Positions 49,975 to 62,640 of a stretch of 64,000 nt of DNA are shown here, in pieces (within the stretch, counting starts at the first letter, position 1; every line of letters begins with the position of its first letter). The stretch comes from Cylicocyclus nassatus (lineage: Eukaryota > Nematoda > Chromadorea > Rhabditida > Strongylidae). The translations under genes were made by a program, and so were the position numbers. The stretch is taken from assembly GCA_958299035.1 (NCBI GenBank), contig CATQJL010000316.1:22669676-22733675 (forward strand). The letters are read 5' to 3'. The notes beneath the pieces are model-generated. The model was not told where the DNA came from. It saw nothing but the letters and a program-made list of their open reading frames with translations, and did no database searches.

Positions 49975-50169
49975 ATAATAAGTAGGACCCATTAAGGTAC
50001 ATATGCTTATCTTGTTTGACATTTGAAGACTAGCGCTGCTGTTCATTTGATGGTGTGGTCAAATTATACCGCCAAAAAATTTTCAATGTTAGATTATCCA
50101 GATGCATCTGATTATGAATGTTTGCAAAAAATACAGCTCAAAAAAAATTATGTTATGAATCAGCTCTTA

Positions 50170-50622
50170 CGGAAGGATACTTGGTCGAAGTAGCCTTTCC
50201 GTATGAGATGTACACTGTTTCAAAGAGCATGAAACGCTAATTTCAAATTTGCTTTCCGTATCTGCAAAGCGATTCCGGGAGTGTAGTTATGGGAATTTTT
50301 TGATGCAAAAATTTGAAAGCTTTGCTACAACAAATTTATTCAAGTTCCAACAGGGCCATGATTACTATTAGCGCGTTTTATGGAGTAAAGACCTCCAAGC
50401 CAATGAGCTCATTTCAGTCATTAATCATTTCAAGCGCCGGAAAGACCTCAACATCTATTTTTATCTTAGCCTTATCATTGAATTTTTACCACAAAAAATT
50501 CCCAGAACTCCCCTCCCAAAGGCGCTTTGCAGATACCGAAAGCAGATTTAGAATCAGCGTTTTATGCTCTATGAAATAGTGTACATCTCATATGGAAAGG
50601 CCACTTCGACCAAGTATCCTCG
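50170..50622. mobile_element. Foldback element
   Basis: Inverted arms of about 100-130 bp (GGATACTTGGTCGAAGTAG near 50174 and its inverse near 50605). A related single arm occurs near 62130-62210. Non-coding. Confidence 0.75.
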
Positions 50623-50989
50623 CCTTGTTAGTGCCAAAGCTCCAAAGTGTTGAAATTTGTGCTAACAAGAGAAGGATACCAACTTAGTGTTAATTAATTT
50701 TGTGTTTCCCTACAAATAAGTTAAAAGTTCAAAACAAGATGCATACCATTAGACGCATCCTTGAAAGCTGTCCAAATCTGCTTTCCCTTTGCGGATCAAT
50801 CATTCGAAAAAAGTTACCAGCGTTTGAATATCCAAATTTATTAAGCTTTAAGTGGCTCAAAATGAATAAAAAGCTCTACAACGACACCTTGCGGACTTCC
50901 ACAAACTATGTTCCTTTCTTGTAGTTAGTTAATATACTTGATACAAAATTGATTACACACTTCAAGGCACTTTCTAAGCTTTCGCTAAT

Positions 50990-51473
50990 TCAAGCCGCTG
51001 AAAGCCTGACAAATTTTGGACTTCCATACGCCCATAACTTCTTTCGGAAAGTTGCTCCGCAGAAAAAGCAGAATCGGAAACAGCGTTCAAAAGCGCCTCT
51101 AGTGATATAGTACACTTCGTCTTCAACCTCCAATTTGTTGGTATCCTTTTCTTGTAAGAAGAGACCGGCGATTCATTGTAAGCATGAGATTCACAGCAGG
51201 GCACAGGGGCAGGTGCACTTAACTTACTTTGGACCAAATGTCGTTTGTTGACCCTGCTTTTTCCTGTACTACTTCTTTACCCGCAGATGGTTTCGACTTG
51301 ACTGAATAAAAAAGATTTTGTAGTGTAATAAGTTTAGATCATATAAACTTGCATCCATCGATGATAACCCTCGCCCTAAGTAGCAAAACCTGAAAGTTTT
51401 ACTTTTTTTTGGGTTGAAAGAAATTGAAAAAAGCCGTTTTTACCGTTTCAAAGAGTATCAAAAGTTTCAGCAT
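50990..51473 (-). CDS. Small secreted Cys-containing protein, gene D1
   Basis: Exons in order: 51444-51473, 51353-51389, 51281-51301, 50990-51150, giving 82 residues in one frame. The start MLKLLILFETVLLLRARVII matches the signal-peptide exons of genes A-C in size and sequence. The last exon reads KDTNKLEVEDEVYY and then a Cys cluster (ERCFRFCFFCG), followed by a basic tail ending VRLSAA. Exon 2 must use a GC donor (GAT/GCAAGT) to keep frame, and the last acceptor (CTTACAAG) is unusual, so the model needs transcript proof. Copy E carries a broken counterpart. The relation to A-C rests on the signal exons, gene size and orientation, not on the C-terminus. Confidence 0.45.
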
Positions 51474-54400
51474 TCTGATGGATGGAGCACATGACACTGT
51501 TTCTTGTGCACAATCACACAATAAACAAAGATAAGGTCAAACAGGTGTTAGGTTAGCTTCACCAGCCCTAGTACATGTAAAGTGTTCCCTAATAGACAAT
51601 CAGCTAAACAAATTGTAGACTTCTGATGAAAAAATTGTCTGCCTCATTTTAATCTTCCACCTCTTTCTCAAAAGTGCCAGAAAGTCTGACGCAAATGCTT
51701 TCATAAATTTTTCTCCTGCGTACGGCAATGTCAATTTTTCGTTTTGAAAAATGAATGTGATTAACCTTCCACTCACACGATTGCTGCGCCAAGGGTTTAC
51801 ATGAACTTTATAGCAGATTTGATGCGCAAATAGCGCATGATCATGATACACAGAGCGTAAATTAGGTACACACTCTCTGATTCAATAATCTTTCCCACAT
51901 AGTCTTCCACCGACCGACATAGCCATGGCTTAGCTTAGAGTTCAAAAAAGTTCACAGGAATCATGGAAGACTGTGTAAGGGCAGACTGTCACAAGGTAGA
52001 ACTGAAAATAGCTTGAAGAAAAAATCGTTGGCACTTTTTTATATAGAGTGTAGTGTGATGAGATTTATTTTATGAGGAAAATCCCACATTACTGTGAATC
52101 CACGGCAAATGGTAACTCTTTGACAAATGCTGTTAACCAAATAATCTTCAACTTAAAGAATTCAATCATCAACTCTTGAACTAGCATCCAATTTCTGATC
52201 GTAACCTTGCCTCAGACTAACACAATATTTTGTGTTTCAGTAGTAACGTAACAAAAATTAGCTCAAACGTCTAATACTCTATGTATACATAAACATATAG
52301 ACATCAGTGGCTCCCCGAAAAACCCACGGGGAGATAATTCTTGGGGCGCAGCATAGCCGCCTCCTAGAAAAAAATGTTGGCTATGTTTTCCATTATTTTT
52401 GCCGAGAACTCCAATATTTCAAAAAAGGAAAAACTCTTGCGAATCTGAGTTGAATGGTTGTTTCTGGGATTTTTTTAATAGATATTTCACAATTTGAGGC
52501 AGTGTTTGGGCAGGTTCTTGATCCATTTTGTAATCCAAGCCTTTTTATGCGCTGGTTTGAAATACGAAAGGTTGAACTATAATCTCCTTCTTAGGGCTGT
52601 TTTCTAGGAACTGTGTATGAGGGCCCAGCAAAGCCTTGTGGTAAGCACCACAAGGCTTGAACAGTACACAGCTTGAACAGTACACATCATATTGGGTCCG
52701 AACCAGATCTAAACTTCGAATATATTTATATCCGAGTTCCGGTCTTCGGAATTTTTTGAAATTCGAAACTCAAATAATAAAAAACAGGGTTTCGAAGAAA
52801 ATTCAAAAAAAAATCAACTGATCGAACGAAGTTTTGAATAAAATTCGAAAACTCGCCTAATCAATAAACAGGGCTCTGAATAGATTTTTATTCGAATGTT
52901 TTATTTGATGTTTATTCCAATGAGATGCGTATTCAAATTATTTGAGTTTGTTGCAGAGCCAATGCTGAGTATCAAGCTTGCTTCGTCTGCATTTTTTCAG
53001 CAAAACTCGACAACGCATCTCTTTGCAGCCGTGATCACCTTTGAATGTATGGAGACCCGCATCCCTCCAAGTGAGGCTGCTGATTATAAATAAAAATTTA
53101 CTTGATCGATTCTATCGATCTTTGGAGAACTTTGAGCTACGGGAGCTGGGAGTTGATACAAGGGGATAGTGAGGGTGTTGGTTATGAATACATAACAAAC
53201 CTGGACATCGTAGTATTCAAGTTGTTGCTTTTTTGAATTGGATGTGATTTAAATGTCATTTCTGCTCAACTTGGCCTCAAAGCTATGTGTGCAAACTTAG
53301 AAGTAACTTCTTGAGCAATTACCGATCATGCTGAGAGACAGCGTGAGTCTGATTGTACAAAATGTTAGGAAAAATGTGCCAAATGATTTGGTTGCTAAAA
53401 ACTCGTTTTTTTTTCGAAACAGCTTCCGGACTGTAGGTGCCGTAATGTAGCGCTTTCAAACTATATAGATTTACGGTACAAAACGAATCACACATTGTTT
53501 TTCATTGTTGTATCACGATAGAAAGCTGGAGCACGAAGTCTTCATAGCATCATCTGCTACTTCAGAAAATTCCCAAACTTTTAAGAAGTTTTGTGGCTTT
53601 GGAGCTTTTAGGCTCGATGATTTTAGTGCAAGCTGTTACATATTCATAGAGCGCTCATATGATATAACCAAATAAATCATTATTGAGACTACGGGAATGG
53701 TATGTTTATCGCACTTTTTGACTTAAAGTCTGCATTAAAGCAAAAAGCTCATCTGTGATTCAAAAATATTAATCTGGTGGCAACGTTTGCAGCTTGTTGG
53801 AAATAGTTTTGAATTTCCGCTTATGCTCGCATTGGAGCAAAACTCTTTTAAAATTTTCCAACCTAAAGTAATGAAAAGAGCCGAAATCTATTCTACAGTT
53901 ATTTTAAGTCAAGGGCATCAGTACAGCATGACAATGAATTTTTCAATAGCTCGGAGAAGAGCTATTTGCAGCAAACGCTCTATACATTTATTGCGACGTG
54001 TTTAATAACCTGTGCTAGCGTCCTAACTGTTTCAACTCCGAAGAGTACGCAACTCAAAAATCTTTTTTGCTGTTTCATTACAAAATTCAAAAATGCACTA
54101 CACCAGAAGGTCTTGAGAGAGTTTTCTTGTTTTTTGGGTTCACTAGTCGTCACCATGACATGGATGCGCGACTGTCTGTCATAAGTTAACACATCCACAA
54201 AATCTTCAATGAATGTGCAACAACTTAGACGAGCTTATCTTGCTTGAGTTTTTCTTTTTGAGTTTGAATTATAATAGAAATAGTGAGATCTTGTATCAAA
54301 GACACGACATGGGTTACCTCAGCTTTAAAAAATCTGTGGGTGAACGGAAAAAAATTTGCAAACACCTTACCCTTTGAAAGCGTAAATAGGAGGAAAAGCT

Positions 54401-56599
54401 AGGCAAAAATTAGAAGCTGCTGGAGAAGAAAAAAGCTGAAGAAACAAAAGTGGCCAAGAAGATGCCAAACAACAGTACTGTGACAAAACTGTCTTCATTT
54501 TGGATTATTCAGATTCTTCCATCAGAAATTTAGAGCAAAGGTTTTGAGGGACCGATGCTACCATATTTCGACTGTGAAGCTACTGTTTTTGTCTTATTGA
54601 TGGACATCGTATCCGATAGTTAAACCGAATTCTTGATGCATCGAATGCCTTCATCCACTGCTATATCGCAGTCTTCCCAACCACTCTCTTGTTAGAGGAG
54701 GAGTTTTTGCAAGAGAATTCTTTGTAGTGAGAAAAAACGGCATTGCATTAGTTATAGTAATGCTATTTGGGACAAGATTTCATGGCGCATTTCAAAACTC
54801 CCTCAAAAAGTCTGCAATCTTGGTGCTTCTTTTGGTGCATTTCAAAGTTCCCTCAAAAAGTCTGCAAATCTTGCGTTTCATTGAAAAAAGCAGGGGGTAG
54901 CTGTACTCTAATAAGTTTTATCGATCGACGTAGTGATCAATTACTATGTTTTGTGCGTAATTTGATACTCGTACATTAAGACCATCACCAACCACTATTG
55001 GTGTGATAGTGACGCGTAAGAGCAGGTGGTTTAGATAAAAATCAATTTACAGGCATTTCAAAACGTATTTTACTTTCTTGAAAACCAAGTTTGCGGGGGG
55101 GGGGGGGGGTTTCGAACGAATTGCTTACTGTATCGTAGCCAGATTTGTGTGAACACAAATATGGGAGAAGTTTTGCCATATTTGCCGGCATCAATTTGGG
55201 AGAGTTTAAGGATGTTCTTCTCTAGTTTTTCTGCACATCATTTTTCTACATATTCGTTGTCATATCGTGACAGGTACAGTGCATACGAGCAATTCCACTT
55301 AACACGAAGATTTCAGAGAAAGTTGCCCTTGTGCATTAATGATTGCAAGATGTCTTGCTTTTCTCTGTGCGCAGATAAGCTAGATCATTGCATTTGTTTT
55401 GTAAACAAGCCAACATTTCAGCAAAAGTAAAACATTCGCTTTATAACTTTGCGTGCCTATAGGTATTATCTAGCATTTTTGTTTTTAGTTTTTGATTAGT
55501 GTCTGTCCTTTTCTAGTTTAGTTTTTTTCCCTTGCACAAAAGCCTTAAGAAAGTGGTGGAGCTTAGCAGCAGAGTTCAGAGTTCGAGTGATATTGCAAAA
55601 TATGTAAAAGGAAAAACATGAGGACGGTTTCGCTTCCCACTATGGAGAATATACCAAAATTGTTATGGAAGTCAGAGTCACGTTTTTCATGTTCTTGGAA
55701 GGAGCTGCATTGCAGAACAGTAAATCGAGTCAATACTTTTATTTTGCGAAAATGCGTCAAAGAAAACATATCTCTTCAAAAGCTCTCTGTAAAACAGTTT
55801 AGAAACATATAGAAATCATGACTATTCACTTAATGGTGCGTGATGCGAAAATATTGCGGGTGCGGATGTACTCCAGCCACTACTTCTCGTACACAGCTTG
55901 TTATAGAAACTCACTTCTGACGCATGCATTTTTCCAACATTTCATTGTTCACCATTTATTTAGCTTATAGCATGAGCAGAGCTGTAGATAATGTAAAAGA
56001 CCTACACGATTACAACTATACCTTCAACTTTTTCTTCAGCTTGTATTCCACATGGTTCCATAATTTTCTTTTGGCTCTTTCTTCTGGACCTCCGATAAAC
56101 TTGACAGCTTACGCAATAGAGGACGTGCATACACGCTCTTAATATTATAGCAATATCTTTATCCGAGATAGTAAATAATGACTTATAAGACTGTTGAATA
56201 TAAATCTAGACTTGCTTTTTGCATCGGCGTCACTGAGTTGCAGATTACAGCAGAACATGAGTTTCTCAATCCTTTTTTTGCTTTACAATCCGCGCCAATA
56301 TTTCGAGAAAAAGATCCAGGAAAGCCAGTGAGCGAATCGTTGAGTAAGGTACGTTTTAGACACGAAAATTCAAATGATATACGCGTTTGATTCTCTAGAT
56401 TTTCATCTTTTTCGACAGCGCTATATTCAGATATAAGGTTGATACGATTGAGTATAAGCACCATTCGTGAGCTGACTTCCACTATTTAACGAAATGCATT
56501 TTCATTTCTAAAAAAGCACCTGACGTTCTAATATTATCACTCTTTGTTGCACCTCCACTTTCTCCCTATCCAAAAAGGATGTTTGTACAGTTATACATG
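51474..56599. other. Duplicated flank, then long intergenic region
   Basis: To about 52530 this is the 5' flank of D1, shared with copy E (61030-62100). From there no gene is recognised. Local features: a perfect hairpin AAGCCTTGTGG/CCACAAGGCTT at 52631-52658 and a two-copy direct repeat (GCATTTCAAA...TCTGCAA) at 54787-54872. A G15 run lies at 55095-55109. Confidence 0.45.
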
Positions 56600-56870
56600 T
56601 AATTATCAAGCTTAAACCTTTTTTTCTAACCTGGCCTATCTTTGCACTACCAGAGCCATTTGTCTTACCAATATCCTAAATGTAAATAAGTATGACATCA
56701 AGTACTCATCTAACTCGCATTGGTGCAAAACCGTTCCAAAGGCAATTAACTCCAATTTGAGGTCTAAATCTTCCCGATTCCCATTCTCATCATAGTAGTC
56801 GTCTTCGTCGTCTTTATATGGCCGAAGCAAATATATCTTAGTTCCGATGAAGAACAGGAAACATTGCCGC
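56600..56870 (-). other. Acidic exon-like segment, possible further relative
   Basis: A minus-strand frame reads KDDEDDYYDENGNREDLDLKL. It is followed by a possible donor and a second segment (DIGKTNGSGSAK) after a TTTACATTTAG acceptor. Composition and position at the 3' side of copy E recall exons of D2/E2 (TEDLDGKALEEL). No signal exon or stop was fixed; speculative. Confidence 0.2.
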
Positions 56871-56986
56871 TTGGGCAGTGTTTAGTTAGGGCTCCAAGAT
56901 TACATTCCAAGTAGATCCCCATAGGCCCAGATTTGCGTGAACGCTGCCCTTTATAAGATTGACACACCCTTCAATCATGTTTTTAT

Positions 56987-57875
56987 TAGGTTGTAAAGAA
57001 AGTTCGGGGCACTTGCGAATTTTTTATTCAAATCGCTGTAACTTCGAGCAGATTGATCCTTTTCAGAGCTACAAATTTCATTGCAAAGAAAATTTCGTCT
57101 ACAACAAATATCTGTCGTGCTGGCTCTTCAGCACCTCATAGCGGTCCATTAGCATGCGCAGAAGGGAGAAAGATCGACGCGAAAAGTGGCCTATTTGTGC
57201 AGGATTATCTCAGGCGGGATAAAAGCTGAAGACCCCAGATGCTGTAGTTATATAGAAGTTTGCTAAGGCTGTTATGAGGACCATTCATGTTTTTGAGGGA
57301 CCACCTGCAAAAAATTTTCCCCAGAAAGTTTGAAACGCCCCTAAAAATGCACCATTTTTCGAGTAAGTAACTTTGAAGTTTTCTAGTTCTGCACAGAAAG
57401 GACCAAATCTTTGATTACTGGGAATATTGCTGGGGCAATGCCTTGCACATCTTCTGAACCCATCATCCAGGCTTGGCGATCGCCGCCTAAGCGACGCCAG
57501 CTACGAAAAGAGTTGTATTCAGAGGCAAGTTCGACAGCTCGTAATTTCTGAGCGCAAATCGCAAAATTCGAGTACACCGGGGGTTCAGAAGTCATCGGGT
57601 TTCTCAAGATCACCCATGATTTGGACGAAATTCTTTGAACTTCACAGAAAAAAGGGCGCAGGAAGAAAATAAATTCTCATGGTTGGAAAGATTTCCTTTT
57701 TTGATGTGCAGGTCAAACACATCTTGACATCAATAGCAATCAGAAGCGGTATTGAAAAGTTTACGCTTCGCTCTACTGAACACTGTACAACACTTGGTGT
57801 CAAAGTCCGACCGAGCGCCAAAAAACGCGTTTGAAAATGAAATTTTCAAAAGTGCCCATTTTTCTTTACAACCTA
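56987..57875. mobile_element. Mariner-like MITE (TTAGGTTGTAAAGAAA ends), only in copy E
   Basis: About 889 bp, TA on both sides, ends GGTTGTAAAGAAAGTTC and its inverse (CTTTACAACC). The matching D sequence near 44250 (CAATCATG...CTACTTTGC) is uninterrupted. No transposase frame. Confidence 0.85.
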
Positions 57876-59274
57876 ATACTTTGCCTTACTTTACTAATGC
57901 ATGCATACGCTGCAGATCTTCAATATCGTACTCCATGTACTCCGTCGATTTAAAACTGGTGAAGACGCTCTATTTTTTTTTTTGATTCTGCCCACCTGTG
58001 CTAGCTTTCTTAAGGGCCGACCATTTTTGCTATGTCTGAATCTGACTAAGTGGAGAGGAAGACTTTTGCAGCCGAATTATTGCTATATAGTAGACATATG
58101 TAAAACAGATTTCAGTAAAAATTGTGATAAAATAATTGAACTATTTATTTTGCACCATCAGCGTAGCGTAAACAAATCACTTTGAACAACAGGTATGTGT
58201 CGTATAGATTCCCTCAAACTTTATTCTTAATGCTTCTATGTAGCACTATGGTGCCATATTTTTACGTGTACATTGCAAATAAATCATTTTTTCCATTTAC
58301 TGTGCAGCAGATTCGTTGACCGCATGGACTGGACATTACTGCGGAGCACGCGCGAGGTAAAACACTTGCCCCAATACAAATTTGCCATAGTACAAGCCAT
58401 GCTCTCACAACATTTCAGCCGCGCCGCGCATGGTCCGCAGCCGTTTGAGCGGTCCGCGCGGTTAACGAATCGACGGTAATAGAAACTTTCTGGCAGAAAG
58501 TTGCCACACCCTCAATCACATAATCTCTTCACAGCTTTTTCAAGTTGATTCATTCCAACTGTCACTCGTTTACATAACGAATTTGGTGTGATATCATTGT
58601 GTTGTAAACAAGGTGTTTGATTACTTGATGCAAAGAAACTCGGTTTTCGAAAAGCGCACTTCGATGCAAGATTGTTTTCAAACAGTTTTGTCGCGTGAAA
58701 ACTTTTCGCACAGTGAAGATGATTGAGAGGTAGGGGGTGCATGTGGACGTATGGGCAAAAAAAACTGCACGTCTGAGCAGCCTAATGCAAAGGGCGTGTA
58801 CTATGTACTTGTAATGACTTCGTCGAGAACATGTGGCACACAGTTTCTCGATCTTGATGTAATTTCCCGGTAAATCTGGATGCATGGCTGAGGCGGCGTC
58901 CAGACTTATTGCCCCAAACCCCTTTATAAGTTGTTAAATTTCAAAGATTGTCGAGTTCATCAGTATTCATCAGATTGGAAGGTAATTGTGTACACCACGA
59001 AATACAATTTTCTTATCCAAGAGAATAGTATTTTATATCGTAGCCAACTGGGTTAGTATTGGATAACATGCTTGTAGAAGTAATATGAAGCTTCGTCTTG
59101 TATCTCTAGATCCTGTAAAAAAAGTCTCTCTGAGTGTCCTCTCCCAATACTGAGGATTGCAAAGATGGTGGATAAGTGAGGTGAAATGGAGCACCGACTT
59201 TATGGCCCATTCGTAGACATGCTTGTATAAACTGTGATTGTTTAGCTTTAGCAATGCACTGCATAGTAAATTTT
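57876..59274. other. Duplicated non-coding sequence of copy E
   Basis: Collinear with about 45005-46250 of copy D. A GC-rich segment near 58310-58470 has no D counterpart and no recognised gene. Confidence 0.45.
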
Positions 59275-59933
59275 TTACCCCTGACAGCATGTAACCTTTA
59301 TGCAGTTCTCTGAGCAAGATTCTCGGACTCAGAGGAAGAGAAAATAATGACCATACCTTTTCCTTCGATTTCAAACATTTGGGACACAGCTTCTTCAAGC
59401 GATTCTTTTTCTTCAGCACCTTAATTACAGCTAAGATTCCGCATAATTTTCACTATTTGGACGCTTTGCTTAATGAATTTTCTGGAGGGCAGATTCTCAG
59501 AAGGAAAACAAACAGATAGATGGCCCTTGCCGCATTATTATAGTTGGAAACTATAATGCAATATAGTGTGCTTGAAATGCCAGGATCAAAATTTGCGCGT
59601 GGAAAAATAAGCACGGAAAAATGCCGGCATCTTGAGCGCAATTTGCACCAGGACCACTCGTTTTAGTACTTCTGTCTACTTAGCTGCTTTGATATATCTC
59701 CCAAAAATATTGAACATTTGTTATTGGACACAGAGCGCTAGCATAGAGTCGGAAAACACTCACCTTTCCATTGTCCTTAGTGTTGTATTTATTTTCATTT
59801 TCGAGATACTCATATACATATTGTATCCAATCATCCTCCTAAGTACGATATAAGTTAGTTAGATTTTGTGATTGCTATCAATATTTCCACTCACTGTTAG
59901 TTCCTCTAAGGCTTTCCCATCCAAATCCTTAGT
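59275..59933 (-). pseudogene. Small Cys-rich gene E2, uncertain integrity
   Basis: Minus-strand segments: 59895-59933 (TKDLDGKALEELT), 59764-59838 (EDDWIQYVYEYLENE...), 59357-59419 (AEEKESLEEAVSQMFEIEGK) and 59275-59321 (SCSENCIKVTCCQG then stop). The last two join in frame to an acidic stretch with a Cys-rich C-terminus, like genes A-C. However, the small exon that links them in D (KEVLKQWP) has a 2-nt length difference in E, and the D start codon region reads without an ATG here. So the upper part cannot be joined as is. It may be recently broken, or use other exons. Confidence 0.35.
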
Positions 59934-60399
59934 CTGAAAAAATTAGCTTAAAAAGTAACTTACATCTGCAGTGTGATTCTTGAAAAATCTTTGGTAGTAT
60001 AATTAGACCAACCGTCAACCGTTAGATTTTGTGATTCTTTGTTGGCAGCTGTGCGACTTGTGAGGTATATGTAGGCAGTCGAGAACAAAAGACGACCAAA
60101 AGCCTTTTAATAAGTAGGACCCCCTGAGATACAAATGCTTATCTTGTTTGACATTTTTAGACTAGCGCTGCTGTTCATTTGACGGTTGGTCTAATCATAC
60201 TACCAAAGATTTTTCAATGTTGAATTTTCACAGCTGCACTTGATTACATATTGTGGTTATTACTTTGAATGTCAACAGAAAGCTCTGAAACGACATCTTG
60301 CAGACTTCCATGGTTATGTTCCTTTCTTGTGGCCAATATAGTTAATACAAAATTGATTGCACACAAGCACTTTCTACAGCACTTCGCTAATTTCAGGCC

Positions 60400-61021
60400 A
60401 CTTAAAACTTGACGATTTTGGTCATTTATTTCGCAAAAAACAAAGCCGATTTAGAAACAGCGTCAGGCGCTTTTAGTTATACATCTCGTCTTCGACCTAC
60501 AACGGTTGGTATTTTTTCTTGTAAGAAGAGGCCGCCTATTTATTGTAAGCATCAGATTCCTGGAACGGGACAGGTACAGATGCACTTAACTTACTTTGAA
60601 CGAAATGTCGAATGGCCCTGTTTCCTCCTGTATCCACCAATAACACCTTACTTCTTTACACGCAGATGGTTTCGACTTGACTGACTTGACTGAATAAAAA
60701 CGATTCTTCGATCTAATAAAGTTACATTATTATAAAATATAGGCCGTATCAGTCAGCGTCGGTCTCCCGCTAGTATGCCTTGCGCCGCCGCATGCCACGT
60801 GCTTTAACGCGTAACAGAGTCCGCACGCGTCACATCGCATAGTCGCAAATTGCCGCATGCGCAACGTCGCATGACCGATGCTGGTGGTACAGCCTATCAT
60901 CCACCAATAACAACACTCGCTCTAAGTAGGAAAACCTGAAAGTTCTGCTTTTTTTTGGCCTGAACAGAATTGAAAACAAACCGTTGTTTACCATTTCGAA
61001 GAGTATCAAAAGTTCCAGCAT
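60400..61021 (-). pseudogene. Broken counterpart of D1 (E1)
   Basis: Exon 1 is intact at 60992-61021 (MLELLILFEM) and the exon 2 start is present (VFLLRASVV). The donor region is interrupted by a GC-rich inverted-repeat insertion (about 60756-60895). The final exon region (about 60400-60540) carries stops and shifts where D1 has the Cys cluster. Confidence 0.5.
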
Positions 61022-62422
61022 TCTGATGAAACACATCATAACTCACATATTGTGAGCACGTTACACTGGTTCTTGTCCACATTTATACAACAAACGAAGG
61101 TAAGGTCAAACAGGTGTTAGGTTAGCTTCACCAGCTTTAGTACATGTAAAGTGTTCCCTAATAGACAATCAGCTAAACAAATTGCAGATTTTTAATGAAA
61201 AATTGTCTGCCTCATTTTAATCTTCCACCTCTTTCTCAAAAGTACCAGAACGTCTGACGCAAATGCTGTCGTAAATTTTTCTCATAACGTGCGGTGCAAT
61301 GCCAATTTTTTACCCTAAAAAAAAATTGATAAAACTTCCACCCACGCACTTGTTGCGAGGTTGACATGAACTTTAGGACAGGCTTCACTGCGCAAATGGT
61401 GCATCACTTTGATACGAAGAGTTTTGGAAAAATAAGTGCACTATCTGATCGTTAATAGTCTTTCCCACATAGTTTTCCGCCGACCGACATAGTCATGGCT
61501 TAGCTTAAAGTTCAAAAGTTCTCAAGAAGTATGGAAGCTTGTGTACGAGCAGATTGTCACAAGCTAGGACTGATATGATAGCGTCAAAAATACCGTTGGC
61601 ACTTTTTCATATGGAATTTATCGTAACGACAGTTTATTGTGAAAACCTTACATCTCGCGACTCCTTGCTGCGCCGGACTCTTCTAACAAACGCCGTAAAT
61701 TACATAATTTCAACTCAAAGAATATTTCTTCATCATCAGTTCTTGAACTTGCATCATTTCTGATCGCAGCTTTGCCTCTACTAACACAAGATAATGTGTT
61801 TCAGTAAAAAAGTGCAAAATAGCTCAGACAACTGGTGTTGTTGTTTAATAGTCTATGTATACATACATAGACATCAACGGCAGCCCGAAAAACCCAGCGG
61901 AGGGGGGGGGGACAGCTTTTGAGGCGTAGCATAGCCACGCCTCGGAGAGAAGTGTTTGGCATTGTTTCCGCTATTTTTGCCCATTTTTCCAATACTTCAG
62001 AAAAAGGGAAGAACTCCTGCGAATCTGCTTAAATGTTTGCTTCTAATTTTTTTTTCAATTCTACATGTTGAAGGCAGTGTTTGGGCAGTTTTTTGTCTTC
62101 CGTTTCTATTTTGTTTTATAGAGTATGAACCGTTGATTTCAAATCTGCTTTCGATACTTGCAAAACGTTTCTAGCAGAAGAGTTATGGGAATGTTTTGAA
62201 GTATAAATTCAATGGTTTAGCTGAGGTAAAAACAGGTGTTGAGATCTTTCGGGCGTTTAAAAGAAGTAATAAGAAACAACGTGAGTTCGTTGTTGAAAAT
62301 CTCAATTGCATAAAACGTCTTGGCTGCAAACATGGCCCCATTTGAGCTTATAGACTACTTACAGCTCCGTATAGTTTTATTGTAGCCAAAGTTTGAATCT
62401 ATGCCTCAGAAAATATTCATAA

Positions 62423-62640
62423 CTAGCTCGCTTACCCGGCTCCGCCGTATGTTCCAAATAGAAAATTCCATTTCTTAACCGATCCGGACCAAACTTGGCA
62501 CACATACACTTCGGGCCCCGGCTGGTGTCACAGTCCACTTTTCGTTATCGATCGATGTCGATTTTATCAATTTTTTGCAAAATTTGAGCTAGGGGGCTGG
62601 AATTTGGCAGAGGGGTGTAATCGAGCATGCTGATCACCCC
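62423..62640 (-). repeat. Family P fragment cut by the LINE
   Basis: Begins CTAGCTCGCTTACCCGGCTCCGCC, the inverse of the 23-kb repeat's right end. It continues through the GATCCGGACCAAACTTGG block to the GCATGCTGATCACCCC centre, where the LINE sequence begins. Confidence 0.7.

Larger units (their letters stand above)
44200..52530. repeat. Segmental duplication, copy D
   Basis: Collinear with copy E (56870-62100) in the same orientation. The shared blocks include GCATGCATACGCTGCAGATC, the D2/E2 and D1/E1 gene remnants, a block with AATAGACAATCAGCTAAAC, and GAGGCAGTGTTTGGGCAG near the end. D is longer because of added insertions (solo LTR, two MITEs, a foldback). Confidence 0.8.
56870..62100. 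repeat. Segmental duplication, copy E
   Basis: Collinear partner of copy D (44200-52530), shorter because it lacks the solo LTR, the two D MITEs and the foldback. It has its own insertion (MITE at 56987-57875) and a small GC-rich TIR element near 60756-60895. Confidence 0.8.

Noticed and set aside
59033..59419. 128-codon minus frame in copy E
   Set aside because: It runs through an exon in the wrong frame and into non-coding sequence. The shifted frame, AEEKESLEE joined to SCSENC, is better supported.
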